A DNA stretch of 21,037 nucleotides from JBEKCP01 sp050014815 (GTDB lineage: Bacteria > Planctomycetota > Planctomycetia > Pirellulales > Thermoguttaceae), in the NCBI GenBank assembly GCA_050014815.1, contig JBEKCP010000068.1, positions 1-21,037 of the forward strand. Reading direction: 5' to 3'. Positions within the stretch are counted from its first letter, which is position 1; each line of letters begins with the position of its first letter. The notes beneath the pieces are model-generated. The model saw only the letters and a list, made by a program, of their open reading frames with translations. It searched no databases and was not told where the DNA came from. Shown here piece after piece: positions 1 through 7,608 of this stretch. Position numbers and translations under genes: made by a program.

Positions 1-2192
1 AGTTGCTGGTAAAGCTGCACGTCTCGGAGGGTGGGAATCTTCCGCATCTCGTCGAGGACCCGCAGGGCGTCCCTTCGCACGTCGGCCAGGTGCGGGCCGA
101 CCACCATAACCTCGACAGGGGTCGGAGAGCCGAAGCTCATGACCTCGCTGACGATGTCACCCGGCTCGAAACCGAAGGAAATCTTCCCGGCCATCGACTG
201 CGATTCGGCGGCCGAGTACCCTTTCCGCTGCAATTCCTCCTTCAACCAGAGGGCTAACGCTTCGGGCAGTGCCTTGCGCAAGCGCTCGCGCAGGTCGGCG
301 AGGCGGAGGCCCGCCCCTTCCGAGAGCCGCACGCGCATCTCACCGTCGTCCGGGCCGCGCATGAAGAGGAGCATGTTGTTGGTCGCGGTGTTCGTGGCCG
401 CCAGGCCGACGTAGCCCATCGAGATCCCCACCTTGTGGTCGGTCTGTTGGTCGAAGACCTCCAGCATCTTGATGGCGAATTTGCGGGTGAGTTCGTAGTC
501 GGAGCCCGGGGGCGCGCGGAAGCGGATCACGAACTGGCCAGAATCCACCTGCGGAAACAACTCGGTGCCGACACGGATGCCGACAAGCCAGAAGAGCAGG
601 CCGCACGCGACCAGGTAGGCGGGGACGGCGATCCACCGCAAGTGCACCACTGCCCCGACCAGCTTCCCGAAGGGAGGAAGGATGCGGTCGAAGAAGCCCG
701 CCTTGTGGGCCGCCTCGCCCGCGTGCCTCATGAGCCACACCGAGAGCACCGGCACGAGGGTGCTGGAGAGCATGTAGGACGCGATCATGGAGAACCCCAC
801 CGCGAGGGTCAGCGGCATGAACAGCGAGCGGATCGGCTCGTTCAAGATGAACGTGGGAATGAACACCGACAGGATGCAGAGCATGGCCAGCAGGCGGGCC
901 GTGGCTGTGGCCGCGGCGGCCCGCCGCGCCGCTCGGGCCACGGAGTCCGTGCGCTTCATTTGGGCATGGGTATTCTCGATGGTGACCACGGCCTCGTCCA
1001 CGAGGATCCCGATGGCCAGCGCCAGCCCGCCCAGCGACATGATGTTGAGCGTGTTCCCGGTCAGCCACAGGCCGATCAAGGCGGAGGTCAACGAGCAGGG
1101 GATGCTCACCAGCACGACGACCGCGCTGCGCACGTCGCGGAGGAACAAGAGGATCATCAGCCCCGTCAGCCCGGCGCCGATCAGGCCCTCGGTTGCCACG
1201 CTCTTGATCGCCGCCCGCACCGTCGGCGATTCGTCGAACTCATAGCTTACGTGGACGTCCTCGGGCACCACCGACTCGAAAAGATGCATCGACTCGTGGA
1301 TCTTGTTCACCACGGTGAGGGTCGAAGCGGTGTCCTTCTTCACGACCGGGATATAGATCGACTTCCGGCCGTTCACCAGCGCGCAGCCGTAGTTGATGTC
1401 CGTGGCGTCCGCGATGGTGGCCACGTCGCGAATGTAGACGTTGCTGCCGGGATGAACGGGAATGTCGCCCAGTGTTTGGGGATCGGCGACCATCGCGTTG
1501 GTGGGCACCAGCGGCATTTGCGCCGGCAAATGCAGGTTGCCGGAAGGCGTGACCACGTTGCCCGTCCCCAAGGCGTTCACCACGTCCTCGGGCGAGAAGT
1601 GATGTGCCCGCAACCGGTCGGGATCGACCGTAATGACGATCGCCCGGGTGTTGCTGCCGAAGGGCGCGAACGAGATCGTGCCGGGCAACTGGGAAATGAG
1701 CATCGGGCGAATCTTCTGCATCCCCAGGTCGGCCAACTCGCCCAGCGGACGGGTCTTGCTCTCCAGGACGATGTAGCCGATCGGCACGTTCGCGGCATCG
1801 AAACGCATCACGAATGGCGGGAGCACGCTCGGGGGCATCTGCCCTCGGGCACGGTTCGCCAGGCTGACCACCTGGGACATCGCGGCCGACATATCCGTCT
1901 CCGGATAGAAGGTCAGCTTCAACAGGACCATGTTCTGGATGTTCTTGGACTCGATCCCCTTGAGTCCGTCGACATACTGGAAGTTCAACTCATAAACGTT
2001 GGTAATGATCCCCTCGATTTGAGAGGGGTCCATCCCTGCATAGTTGTTGAGCACGTAGATCTGCGGGGCGTTGATGGCGGGAAAGATGTCCACCCGCATC
2101 CGGCTGAGCGCCAGCCCGCCCGCTCCCAGGAGGGCCACGATAATCATGACCACCGTGACGGGGCGCCGCATCGCGAACACGGTAACGTTCAT
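1..2192 (-). CDS. RND-family efflux permease (HAE-like), 3' end cut by window edge
   Basis: Inner-membrane proton-driven pump subunit of the AcrB/HAE superfamily, expected to export small molecules with a periplasmic adaptor and an outer-membrane channel. The reverse strand is open from an ATG at 2192 to base 1 (about 730 codons; the family is usually over 1000 residues, so the C-terminal third is missing). The N-terminus is typical: a short cytoplasmic stretch with MRRPVTVVM, one membrane helix, then a porter domain beginning with MRVDIFPAI and NNYAGMDPSQIE. A helix block follows near residues 335-480, carrying GILVDEAVVTIEN, the TM4 proton-relay region, with an Asp-Glu pair where AcrB has Asp-Asp. 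Then PLTLAVGFSMIASYMLSSTL and the second porter domain. The start lies 34 bp after a response-regulator gene, so co-transcription is likely. No adaptor gene is visible; a TolC-like gene lies 5.4 kb away on the other strand. Substrate cannot be deduced. Confidence 0.93.
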   Translation of the reverse strand, partial: MNVTVFAMRRPVTVVMIIVALLGAGGLALSRMRVDIFPAINAPQIYVLNNYAGMDPSQIEGIITNVYELNFQYVDGLKGIESKNIQNMVLLKLTFYPETDMSAAMSQVVSLANRARGQMPPSVLPPFVMRFDAANVPIGYIVLESKTRPLGELADLGMQKIRPMLISQLPGTISFAPFGSNTRAIVITVDPDRLRAHHFSPEDVVNALGTGNVVTPSGNLHLPAQMPLVPTNAMVADPQTLGDIPVHPGSNVYIRDVATIADATDINYGCALVNGRKSIYIPVVKKDTASTLTVVNKIHESMHLFESVVPEDVHVSYEFDESPTVRAAIKSVATEGLIGAGLTGLMILLFLRDVRSAVVVLVSIPCSLTSALIGLWLTGNTLNIMSLGGLALAIGILVDEAVVTIENTHAQMKRTDSVARAARRAAAATATARLLAMLCILSVFIPTFILNEPIRSLFMPLTLAVGFSMIASYMLSSTLVPVLSVWLMRHAGEAAHKAGFFDRILPPFGKLVGAVVHLRWIAVPAYLVACGLLFWLVGIRVGTELFPQVDSGQFVIRFRAPPGSDYELTRKFAIKMLEVFDQQTDHKVGISMGYVGLAATNTATNNMLLFMRGPDDGEMRVRLSEGAGLRLADLRERLRKALPEALALWLKEELQRKGYSAAESQSMAGKISFGFEPGDIVSEVMSFGSPTPVEVMVVGPHLADVRRDALRVLDEMRKIPTLRDVQLYQQ

Positions 2193-2226
2193 TACGGCCC
2201 ACCCTCAGGTTGCCCCAAGGAATCGC

Positions 2227-2655
2227 TCAACTCATTACATGCTCGTCTTGCTGTCCACCTGCGTCGCTACCGGCAGTTCCGCCGTCTTGACGACTTCGCC
2301 ATGCTTTGAGGGTCTGGACGACGGTGCGTTTCAACTCGGTGAAATCCTCGACCTTTTCGACACATGCGTCGGCAAGGGCCGCACGCTCATCCCGCAGGCA
2401 CGCTTCATCGTGAGCGGTAAAGAGAATCACCGGGGTCCCGGGAGCGAGTCTTTTGATCTGCTCCAGGGTTTCCAGGCCACCGGCTCGCGGCATGGAGATA
2501 TCGAGCACCGCCAGGTCCGGGAGCTCCGCCAGAAAGACCTGGAACGCCTCGATACCGTCGCGAGCCAGCGCAACGCGGTATCCCTCTTCCTCCAACGTGG
2601 CGCGGCAATAGTCGCGGATATTCTTGTTGTCGTCGGCAAAGAGAATCGTTTTCAC
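2227..2655 (-). CDS. Single-domain response regulator (CheY-like receiver)
   Basis: About 142 residues, one receiver domain and no output domain. The acidic pocket is D8-D9 (ILFADDN), the phospho-acceptor is D52 in LAVLDISMP, the switch Thr is T80 in LFTAHD and the conserved Lys is K101 in CVEKV. I chose the GTG at 2655 because the receiver fold begins right there (VKTILFADD) and a GGTGG-like ribosome site lies about 8 nt upstream. The frame is open further up, to an ATG at 2715 and a start at 2823, but that stretch belongs to the repeat at 2712-2844. The C-terminal 20 residues are polar and probably disordered. The RND gene begins 34 bp later. Its kinase partner is not certain; the kinase at 5794-7308 already has its own regulator. 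It may relay phosphate or act by protein contact. Confidence 0.85.
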   Translation of the reverse strand: MKTILFADDNKNIRDYCRATLEEEGYRVALARDGIEAFQVFLAELPDLAVLDISMPRAGGLETLEQIKRLAPGTPVILFTAHDEACLRDERAALADACVEKVEDFTELKRTVVQTLKAWRSRQDGGTAGSDAGGQQDEHVMS

Positions 2656-2711
2656 CGGAGACCACCGCTTTCGCAAGGGGAGCCGTCTTTGGCGTGGGTT
2701 CCTGACGTAGA

Positions 2712-2844
2712 GCATTTCATGCGCCAAAGCGTTCGGCGATTGCAGGAACACGACGTAAGTGGAAACGCGACGCCGGAATAGAGGCTTCTGAGAGTGGCCG
2801 AAACAATTGGACGGGTACGGCACTACCGTCCAAATGGTGACGGC
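2712..2844. repeat. Degenerate ~133-bp intergenic repeat, copy A
   Basis: This segment shares three conserved blocks with 4240-4372 at identical spacing: GCATTTCAYGCGCCAAAGC at offset 0, CGACGKAAGTGG at offset 39 and CCGTCCAAATGKTGACGGC around offset 113. The sequence between the blocks is only weakly conserved. This copy lies downstream of the TPR gene and upstream of the receiver gene; its third block runs into the strong hairpin at 2835-2874. Function unknown. Confidence 0.7.
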
Positions 2845-2874
2845 GGTGTCAAAAAACGGACACCGCCGTCACCA
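2835..2874 (-). terminator. Strong hairpin behind the TPR-protein gene
   Basis: A perfect 16-bp stem: TGGTGACGGCGGTGTC at 2835-2850 pairs with 2859-2874 around an 8-nt loop (AAAAAACG on the plus strand). It sits 35 bp beyond the stop codon of the minus-strand TPR gene. There is no U-run after the stem, so it could be a transcript end, an RNA-stabilising hairpin or a palindromic genomic repeat. Confidence 0.55.
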
Positions 2875-2908
2875 CTTTAGCCGGCCACATAGAGACTCGC
2901 GGCCCGCT

Positions 2909-4105
2909 CTAATGCATCATGTTTGGAGCCGCGGTTTGCCCGGGGGTCTCCTTCAATTGCCGTTCCACGCTGTCCGGCACGTGGCCGCCCGCCTGGGTCA
3001 GCAAGTCGGCCGTAATCGGATCTTGCGGGAAGGCGTTGAGGGCCTGCAGGAACTCTGTCTGGGCGGCGGCTTTGTGGCCCTCGGCCAGGTAATGGAAGCC
3101 CAGCAGGAAGCGTGCCGCGGCGGACGAGGGGTTCTTCACAACGTAGGCTTCCAGAGCGCGGAGTTGCGTCGTGTAGGCGTCCACGTTGTTATTGTAGAAG
3201 CCCATTACCGCCGGCCAATCGACTTTGGTGCCCGCGGCGGCGATGGCGTGGGCCTCCACGGCCGCGCCCTGATAATTCCCCTCGGCGAACATCGACAGCG
3301 AGAGGAGCAGGTGCATGTTGGGGTCGCGGGGGTTGTCCACGGCGGCATGGCCCGCAAGCCGCAGCGCGCTCTTGTAGTTCCCTTCACGGAAGGCTTCCAA
3401 CGCCTGAGCGTAATAATCGCCCTCGGACGGCGTCGCGGTCGGCGTGCTGCCCGCATACGGGGTCACGACCTCAGGGCTGACGTAGTCCGTGCCGTAGTAA
3501 GTGGCGGTCGGATAGCCGTAGTTGCCGTAGTACCACCAGGGCATCGAGGCGTAGTCGGACCACCAAGGGTAATCCCAACCCCAGCCCCCACCCCACCAGG
3601 GGCCGCCGAAGCCGAAGTCATTGAACCTGCCGTACCGGCCGAATTCTCTTTCTCTGCCTTCGAAGCCACGGCCGCGTTCGCCGCCAAACCGGTTGCCGTA
3701 TTCGCCACCATACCGGTTGTAACCGGCGATGTTACCTTGCAAGGGATGATAGGGGGCGACGCCCGAACGGTAGGCCCCGTTGTAGCCGGCAATGCCGCCG
3801 CGGCTGAAGGTCCCAGGGGAGCCGGGGGTGAAGTTTCCAGGGGAGCTGTGGAAGGCTCCTACGGCCGGGCCTGCGGAAACGGAATGCCCGCCCCAGCCTC
3901 CGCCGCCCCCGCTGTGGTAGCCACCGCCGCCACCGAACCCTCCGCCGTGGCCACCGCCGCCACCGAACCCTCCGCCGTGGCCACCGCCGCCACCGCCACC
4001 ACCACCTCCACCGCCACCGTGGGCGAAGGCGAACGAAGCCGGCCCCAAGGTCAATGCAGCGGCTATTGCCATGCATAACCCGACAAAACGAAGTCGTGAT
4101 GACAT
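2909..4105 (-). CDS. Secreted Gly/His-rich protein with TPR repeats
   Basis: 398 residues. The start is fixed by an AAAGGAG ribosome site 7-8 nt before the ATG at 4105; a longer frame to 4219 lacks a signal sequence at its start. Residues 1-28 form a signal peptide (basic MSSRLRF, hydrophobic core, cleavage near SFAFA-H). Residues about 29-75 are almost pure glycine with regular histidines (GGGHGGGFG units), followed by a Gly/Tyr/Trp-rich region to about residue 240. The last 150 residues are TPR-like helical pairs: EAFREGNYKSALRLAGHA, SMFAEGNYQGAAVEAHA and FHYLAEGHKAAAQTEFLQA. It is probably periplasmic or surface-attached; the TPR part suggests protein binding and the His-rich stretch could bind metal (inference). 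It lies between two-component genes, with a 286-bp gap to the upstream regulator gene. The precise function is unknown. Confidence 0.85.
   Translation of the reverse strand: MSSRLRFVGLCMAIAAALTLGPASFAFAHGGGGGGGGGGGGGHGGGFGGGGGHGGGFGGGGGYHSGGGGGWGGHSVSAGPAVGAFHSSPGNFTPGSPGTFSRGGIAGYNGAYRSGVAPYHPLQGNIAGYNRYGGEYGNRFGGERGRGFEGREREFGRYGRFNDFGFGGPWWGGGWGWDYPWWSDYASMPWWYYGNYGYPTATYYGTDYVSPEVVTPYAGSTPTATPSEGDYYAQALEAFREGNYKSALRLAGHAAVDNPRDPNMHLLLSLSMFAEGNYQGAAVEAHAIAAAGTKVDWPAVMGFYNNNVDAYTTQLRALEAYVVKNPSSAAARFLLGFHYLAEGHKAAAQTEFLQALNAFPQDPITADLLTQAGGHVPDSVERQLKETPGQTAAPNMMH
3908..4018. repeat. Short tandem repeats encoding the glycine-rich tract
   Basis: The plus strand shows repeated CCACCGCCGCCACCGAACCC units of about 30 bp, two nearly identical, then simple CCACCGCCA runs. 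In the TPR gene they encode GGGHGGGFG units. Such tracts expand and contract easily, so the tract length may vary between strains. Confidence 0.75.
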
Positions 4106-4239
4106 GATCGTTCTCCTTTTATGACAGCCGCAACCAACATACCGCCACCCCAACGCCTGGCTGTCCAAGGGGCTTTGTTCGCACGTCCTGTAGGCAGCAT
4201 GTTCTAAACGGTAGTGCAATCTCCGCTAGATAGCACGCT

Positions 4240-4372
4240 GCATTTCACGCGCCAAAGCCATCAGCGCCTCGAAAGAAGCGACGGAAGTGGTTCCGCCATT
4301 GCGGGATAAGTACATATCGCGGCGACCGTGGCGAGGGCAGCGGCCCGGTGTTGCCGTCCAAATGTTGACGGC
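4240..4372. repeat. Degenerate ~133-bp intergenic repeat, copy B
   Basis: Second copy of the repeat at 2712-2844, with the same three blocks at offsets 0, 39 and 113. It fills most of the 286-bp gap between the NtrC-type gene (ends 4392) and the TPR gene (starts 4105). Its last block forms a smaller stem, TGCCGTC/GACGGCA around CAAATGTT, 20 bp beyond the NtrC-type stop. On the minus strand it contains a 29-codon frame ending in ALMALAREMQRAI, and copy A reads ALAHEM at the same place, so a decayed short coding segment is possible. Confidence 0.7.
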
Positions 4373-4391
4373 AGCGGCGGAAAAAGAGTTG

Positions 4392-5816
4392 TCAGGAATC
4401 TTGCCGGCCGTGCAACCCGTACTTCTGCATCTTGGCGTGCAGCGTTGGTCGCGGCAGCCCCAGGAGCCGGGCCGCATGGGTCTGGTTCCCCTGGCACCGC
4501 CACAGGGCCTCGGCGAGGAGCAGCTTTTCAACCTTTTCCAAGAGTTCCTCGTGGGCCCGGTCGCCTGCATAAGAGGCAAGATGCGTTCTGATCAACGCGA
4601 GCCATTGCTCGTCGCTCGCAGGCATTGCGCCGGCGGACGGCACTTCGGGACCGGTCTTCGGTATCCAGGGCAAGTCGTTGGCCTGAATGGTGTAACCGCC
4701 CGTGAAGATCATCAGCCGCTGAACCAGGTGCTCCAGCTCCCGGACATTCCCCGGCCAGGAGTAATGGATCAGCGACTCCATGGCGTCCGCGGCGAGGGGC
4801 GGCTTCTCCACCCTGAGAATGCGGGCATAACGGTCCAGGAAGTAATCGAGAAGGCGGGGGATGTCGTCCCGTCTTTCCCGCAGCGGCGGAAGTTGAAGGG
4901 TGACCACGTTGAGGCGGTGATAGAGATCCTCGCGGAAACTGCGGTCGGCAATTGCTTTTTCCAGGTTGCAGTTGGTAGCGCACAGGACGCGGACGTCGAC
5001 CTGGATCGTTTCGTTGCTGCCCAGTCGTTCGAAGGTCCGTTCCTGCAGCACCCTCAGGATCTTCGCCTGGACCATCAGGGGAATGTCGCCGATTTCGTCG
5101 AGAAAGATGGTGCCGCCATTGGCCTGCTCGAACTTTCCGATCCGCCGCGTCCTGGCGCCGGTGAAGGCCCCGGGCTCGTAGCCGAACAGTTCACTCTCCA
5201 GGAGCGTCTCGGGGATGGCCGCACAATTGACGACCATCAGCGGCATGTGGGCGTGGGCGCTGTGCTGATAGATTGCCCGGGCCACCAATTCCTTTCCGGT
5301 CCCGGATTCCCCGCGGATCAGAACGGTGGCGTCGGTCTGTGCAACCCGCCCGATGGCCTTATACACCTGCTGCATGGCGGCGCTGCGCCCGACGATTGCT
5401 TCCGCGGACGCGGCGATCGTCTCGGGTCCGAGGGCGAGGTGCCCCTTCATCAAGCGGGCCGCTTCGAGGGCCTTGGCGATCGTCCGCAGCATTTCGGCAG
5501 GCTCGAAGGGCTTCAATTGGTAATCGAAGGCTCCGCGCTTGGTGGCCTCAATGGCCGTGTCGGTGGTGCCCCGGCCGGTCATGACGACGACCGGCAGCGT
5601 GTGCCGGAGTTGCCTGATTTTCGCCAGGGCATCCAGGCCGTTCATCCCCGGCAGGCAGATATCCAGGACCACGAGGTCGCAATCGTCGTCCTTCAGGCGC
5701 GTCATGGCCTCTTCGGCGCCCCGGACCGCGACAACTTCATGTCCTCGCGCCGAGAGAAGTTCTTCAAACGCCCGAAGGACGTTGCGCTCGTCATCAACTA
5801 CGAGGATCTTGGCCAT
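4392..5816 (-). CDS. NtrC-type sigma-54-dependent response regulator
   Basis: 474 residues with three classical domains. The receiver (1-120) has D8-D9, phospho-acceptor D52 (VVLDICLPG), T80 and K102. The AAA+ activator domain (about 140-370) has VGRSAAM at its start, Walker A GESGTGKE at 169-176, the sigma-54 contact loop GAFTGA at 216-221, Walker B with D240-E241 (IFLDEIGD) and the YSWPGNVREL segment. A Fis-type helix-turn-helix closes the protein (NQTHAARLLGLPRPTLHAKM). The start is the ATG at 5816, where the receiver fold begins; the in-frame start at 5852 would add a stretch inside the kinase gene. It overlaps the 3' end of the kinase gene by 23 bp, so the two are almost certainly co-translated partners. 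On phosphorylation it should open sigma-54 promoters; which ones is unknown. Confidence 0.97.
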   Translation of the reverse strand: MAKILVVDDERNVLRAFEELLSARGHEVVAVRGAEEAMTRLKDDDCDLVVLDICLPGMNGLDALAKIRQLRHTLPVVVMTGRGTTDTAIEATKRGAFDYQLKPFEPAEMLRTIAKALEAARLMKGHLALGPETIAASAEAIVGRSAAMQQVYKAIGRVAQTDATVLIRGESGTGKELVARAIYQHSAHAHMPLMVVNCAAIPETLLESELFGYEPGAFTGARTRRIGKFEQANGGTIFLDEIGDIPLMVQAKILRVLQERTFERLGSNETIQVDVRVLCATNCNLEKAIADRSFREDLYHRLNVVTLQLPPLRERRDDIPRLLDYFLDRYARILRVEKPPLAADAMESLIHYSWPGNVRELEHLVQRLMIFTGGYTIQANDLPWIPKTGPEVPSAGAMPASDEQWLALIRTHLASYAGDRAHEELLEKVEKLLLAEALWRCQGNQTHAARLLGLPRPTLHAKMQKYGLHGRQDS

Positions 5817-7308
5817 GGGGGTCTTCCTGGGCAACGGGCATCCAAACGGCAAAGACGGTTCCCTTGTCGGTCGACGATTCCAGCACGAGCACTCCGCCGT
5901 GCCGCGCCATGATTTGCGCGGCGATACACAGCCCGAGCCCCGTGCCCGTGTCCTTGGTCGTGAAAAACGGCTCGAAGATTCGCCGCTGAACGTCCTCGGG
6001 CATTCCGGGGCCCGCGTCGGCGACCCGCACGACCACCATCGGCCGGCCGTCGGCGTCCTTTTCGGCGGTGGGGACGATTCGGATCTCCCCGCCGCCGGTC
6101 ATGGCATCTGCCGCATTGCCGATCAGGTTGAGAAAAACCTGCTTGACCTGGTTCAAGTCGGCCATGATGGGAGGCAGCCCGCCGGCCGGCTGGAGCACGA
6201 CATGAATCTTCCTCTCCTTCAGGCGCGGCCCGAGAAGTTCCAGCGTCTTTTCGATCACCGGCCCGATGTCTTGCGGTCGGCGCGCGACCGTGGGAGGACG
6301 GGAGAACTCTAGGAAATCCCGAATAGTGTTTTCCAGCCGGGCGATTTCTTCGGAGACGATTCCGAGCTTGCGCTCCAAGTCGGCGTTTCCCCTGATGGCC
6401 TCCTGGATCGAGAACAGCCACATCTTTATGGCCGTGAGCGGATTGCGGATTTCGTGGGCAACGCTGGCCGCGAGCTTTCCCACCGAGGCCAGCTTCTCGG
6501 CGGTCAGCAGTCGATGATGGCTGCGCTCCAGACGCGAGCGCGTGTCGGTTACGTCCGACATCAGGCTGCGAAAATGGCTTCCCATAATCCGCAGTTCGTC
6601 TTCCTCGGAGGCGTTATTGCCGCCGCCGCGGTCGCCGCGAAAGAGCTCCGCATCCGCGACCATTCCCCGCAGCGGCAGGAGCACCCGGTAGAAGAACAAC
6701 CAGAGCAGCATCCCGCCCAGAACGAGCGTCAGCGCTGCCGAGATTCCGACCACCCACGTGGTCATGCGGATCCGCCTCTGGGCGCGTGCCATGATCGCTT
6801 CGACGTAACGAGTGTTCACGCCGATCAACTGTCCGCAAAGATCCTGGGCCCCCTCGGACAGGCGGCCGTTTTCCTCCGTCAACAGGAGCGCCTTCGCCTT
6901 GTCCACGTCCCCTTTCTTGTACAGTGCAATCGCTTCCTCCTGCCGCGCGTCAAGATCGGCCCATGTCTTTTCTAAACGACGCAACAGGGCTTCCTCTTCT
7001 TCGGGAACAAACGTGGTGGCGCGGACCGTGGTGATCCAGTTGTGGAAGTGAGGCTGTAGCTGCCGCAGCCTCTCCTCCCACACCGGATTTCCATGATCGA
7101 GAAGGTACAGGCCGATCAACTTGCTGCGCTGGAGGAGCGTTATCTCTGCTTCCTCCGCCCGGACAGCCGGCATGCTTTCTCTGGCGGTTTCTTCCAGCCG
7201 CCTGTTGAGGCGGTAAGCGGCGTACAATGCCACCAGGCTGCTCACTATCGAGAGCGTCAACACCCCCACGATGGTCGCCGAGAACCTGGTTGCCAACTTC
7301 AGACGCAC
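5794..7308 (-). CDS. Membrane sensor histidine kinase
   Basis: 504 residues, GTG start at 7308 with AAAGGA 9 nt upstream. Transmembrane helix 1 spans about 12-32 and helix 2 about 184-207, enclosing a helical sensor region of about 150 residues that resembles four-helix-bundle (4HB_MCP-like) sensors. A linker (FFYRVLLPLRGM, HAMP-like) leads to the HisKA domain with H285 in SVAHEIRNPL. The ATPase domain has the N box (FLNLIGNAADAM, about 392-403), G1 (DAGPGMP, 431-437), the F box (FEPFFTTKDTG) and G2 (GTGLGL, 455-460). This layout is the NtrB/ZraS style that pairs with NtrC-type regulators, and the regulator gene overlaps its 3' end. The signal is not deducible; a cell-envelope stimulus is plausible given the periplasmic helical domain and the nearby pump and TolC-like genes. 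Confidence 0.96.
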   Translation of the reverse strand: MRLKLATRFSATIVGVLTLSIVSSLVALYAAYRLNRRLEETARESMPAVRAEEAEITLLQRSKLIGLYLLDHGNPVWEERLRQLQPHFHNWITTVRATTFVPEEEEALLRRLEKTWADLDARQEEAIALYKKGDVDKAKALLLTEENGRLSEGAQDLCGQLIGVNTRYVEAIMARAQRRIRMTTWVVGISAALTLVLGGMLLWLFFYRVLLPLRGMVADAELFRGDRGGGNNASEEDELRIMGSHFRSLMSDVTDTRSRLERSHHRLLTAEKLASVGKLAASVAHEIRNPLTAIKMWLFSIQEAIRGNADLERKLGIVSEEIARLENTIRDFLEFSRPPTVARRPQDIGPVIEKTLELLGPRLKERKIHVVLQPAGGLPPIMADLNQVKQVFLNLIGNAADAMTGGGEIRIVPTAEKDADGRPMVVVRVADAGPGMPEDVQRRIFEPFFTTKDTGTGLGLCIAAQIMARHGGVLVLESSTDKGTVFAVWMPVAQEDPHGQDPRS

Positions 7309-7520
7309 CGGCCAATCCTTTCACCTAACGGCGCAGGGGCAGCGAGCCCTTCTAGTTCCATCATAGTCGCCCTGGGCAACGGGAACCATCGCACGCCTGG
7401 AGAACTAGGCAATTTAGGAGCTGTGTACGAGAGACCCACGGCAGCCAGGGCATTATCAACTCCAGGGGCCATGCCGTCACAACCGATACGATTGAGAGAC
7501 TTCACCGTTTTGTAAGAGCC

Positions 7521-7547
7521 GTCACATTGGTCACCATTGTCACATTT
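7521..7547. promoter_or_regulatory. Three 9-bp direct repeats upstream of the TolC-like gene
   Basis: GTCACATTG, GTCACCATT and GTCACATTT follow each other at 7521, 7530 and 7539 with an exact 9-bp period, in the 300-bp gap between the divergent kinase and TolC-like genes, about 60 bp before the TolC-like start. Tandem half-sites of this kind are typical regulator-binding sites. I found no convincing sigma-54 (GG-N10-GC) promoter in this gap. The rest of the gap (7309-7520) shows nothing I can name. Confidence 0.4.
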
Positions 7548-7608
7548 TCCCAATAGCGTACTCGGCGCGGCTCGGAGATGCGGCAGCAGTCGCCCCTGGG
7601 GGGCGGTA

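Noticed and set aside
435..2309. Plus-strand frame of 624 codons opposite the RND gene
   Set aside because: Its product is His/Arg/Asp-rich without domains; the reverse strand carries an unbroken, clearly recognisable RND protein.
2807..4078. Plus-strand frame of 423 codons opposite the TPR gene
   Set aside because: Shadow of the glycine-rich gene; the minus-strand frame has a signal peptide, ribosome site and TPR repeats.
4287..5912. Plus-strand frame of 541 codons opposite the NtrC-type gene
   Set aside because: Antisense shadow in GC-rich DNA; no domain is visible and the minus strand is an unmistakable NtrC protein.
7309..7608. Sigma-54 promoter for the TolC-like or kinase gene
   Set aside because: I searched both strands by eye for GG-N10-GC in a TGGCAC/TTGC context; the nearest candidates have wrong spacing.
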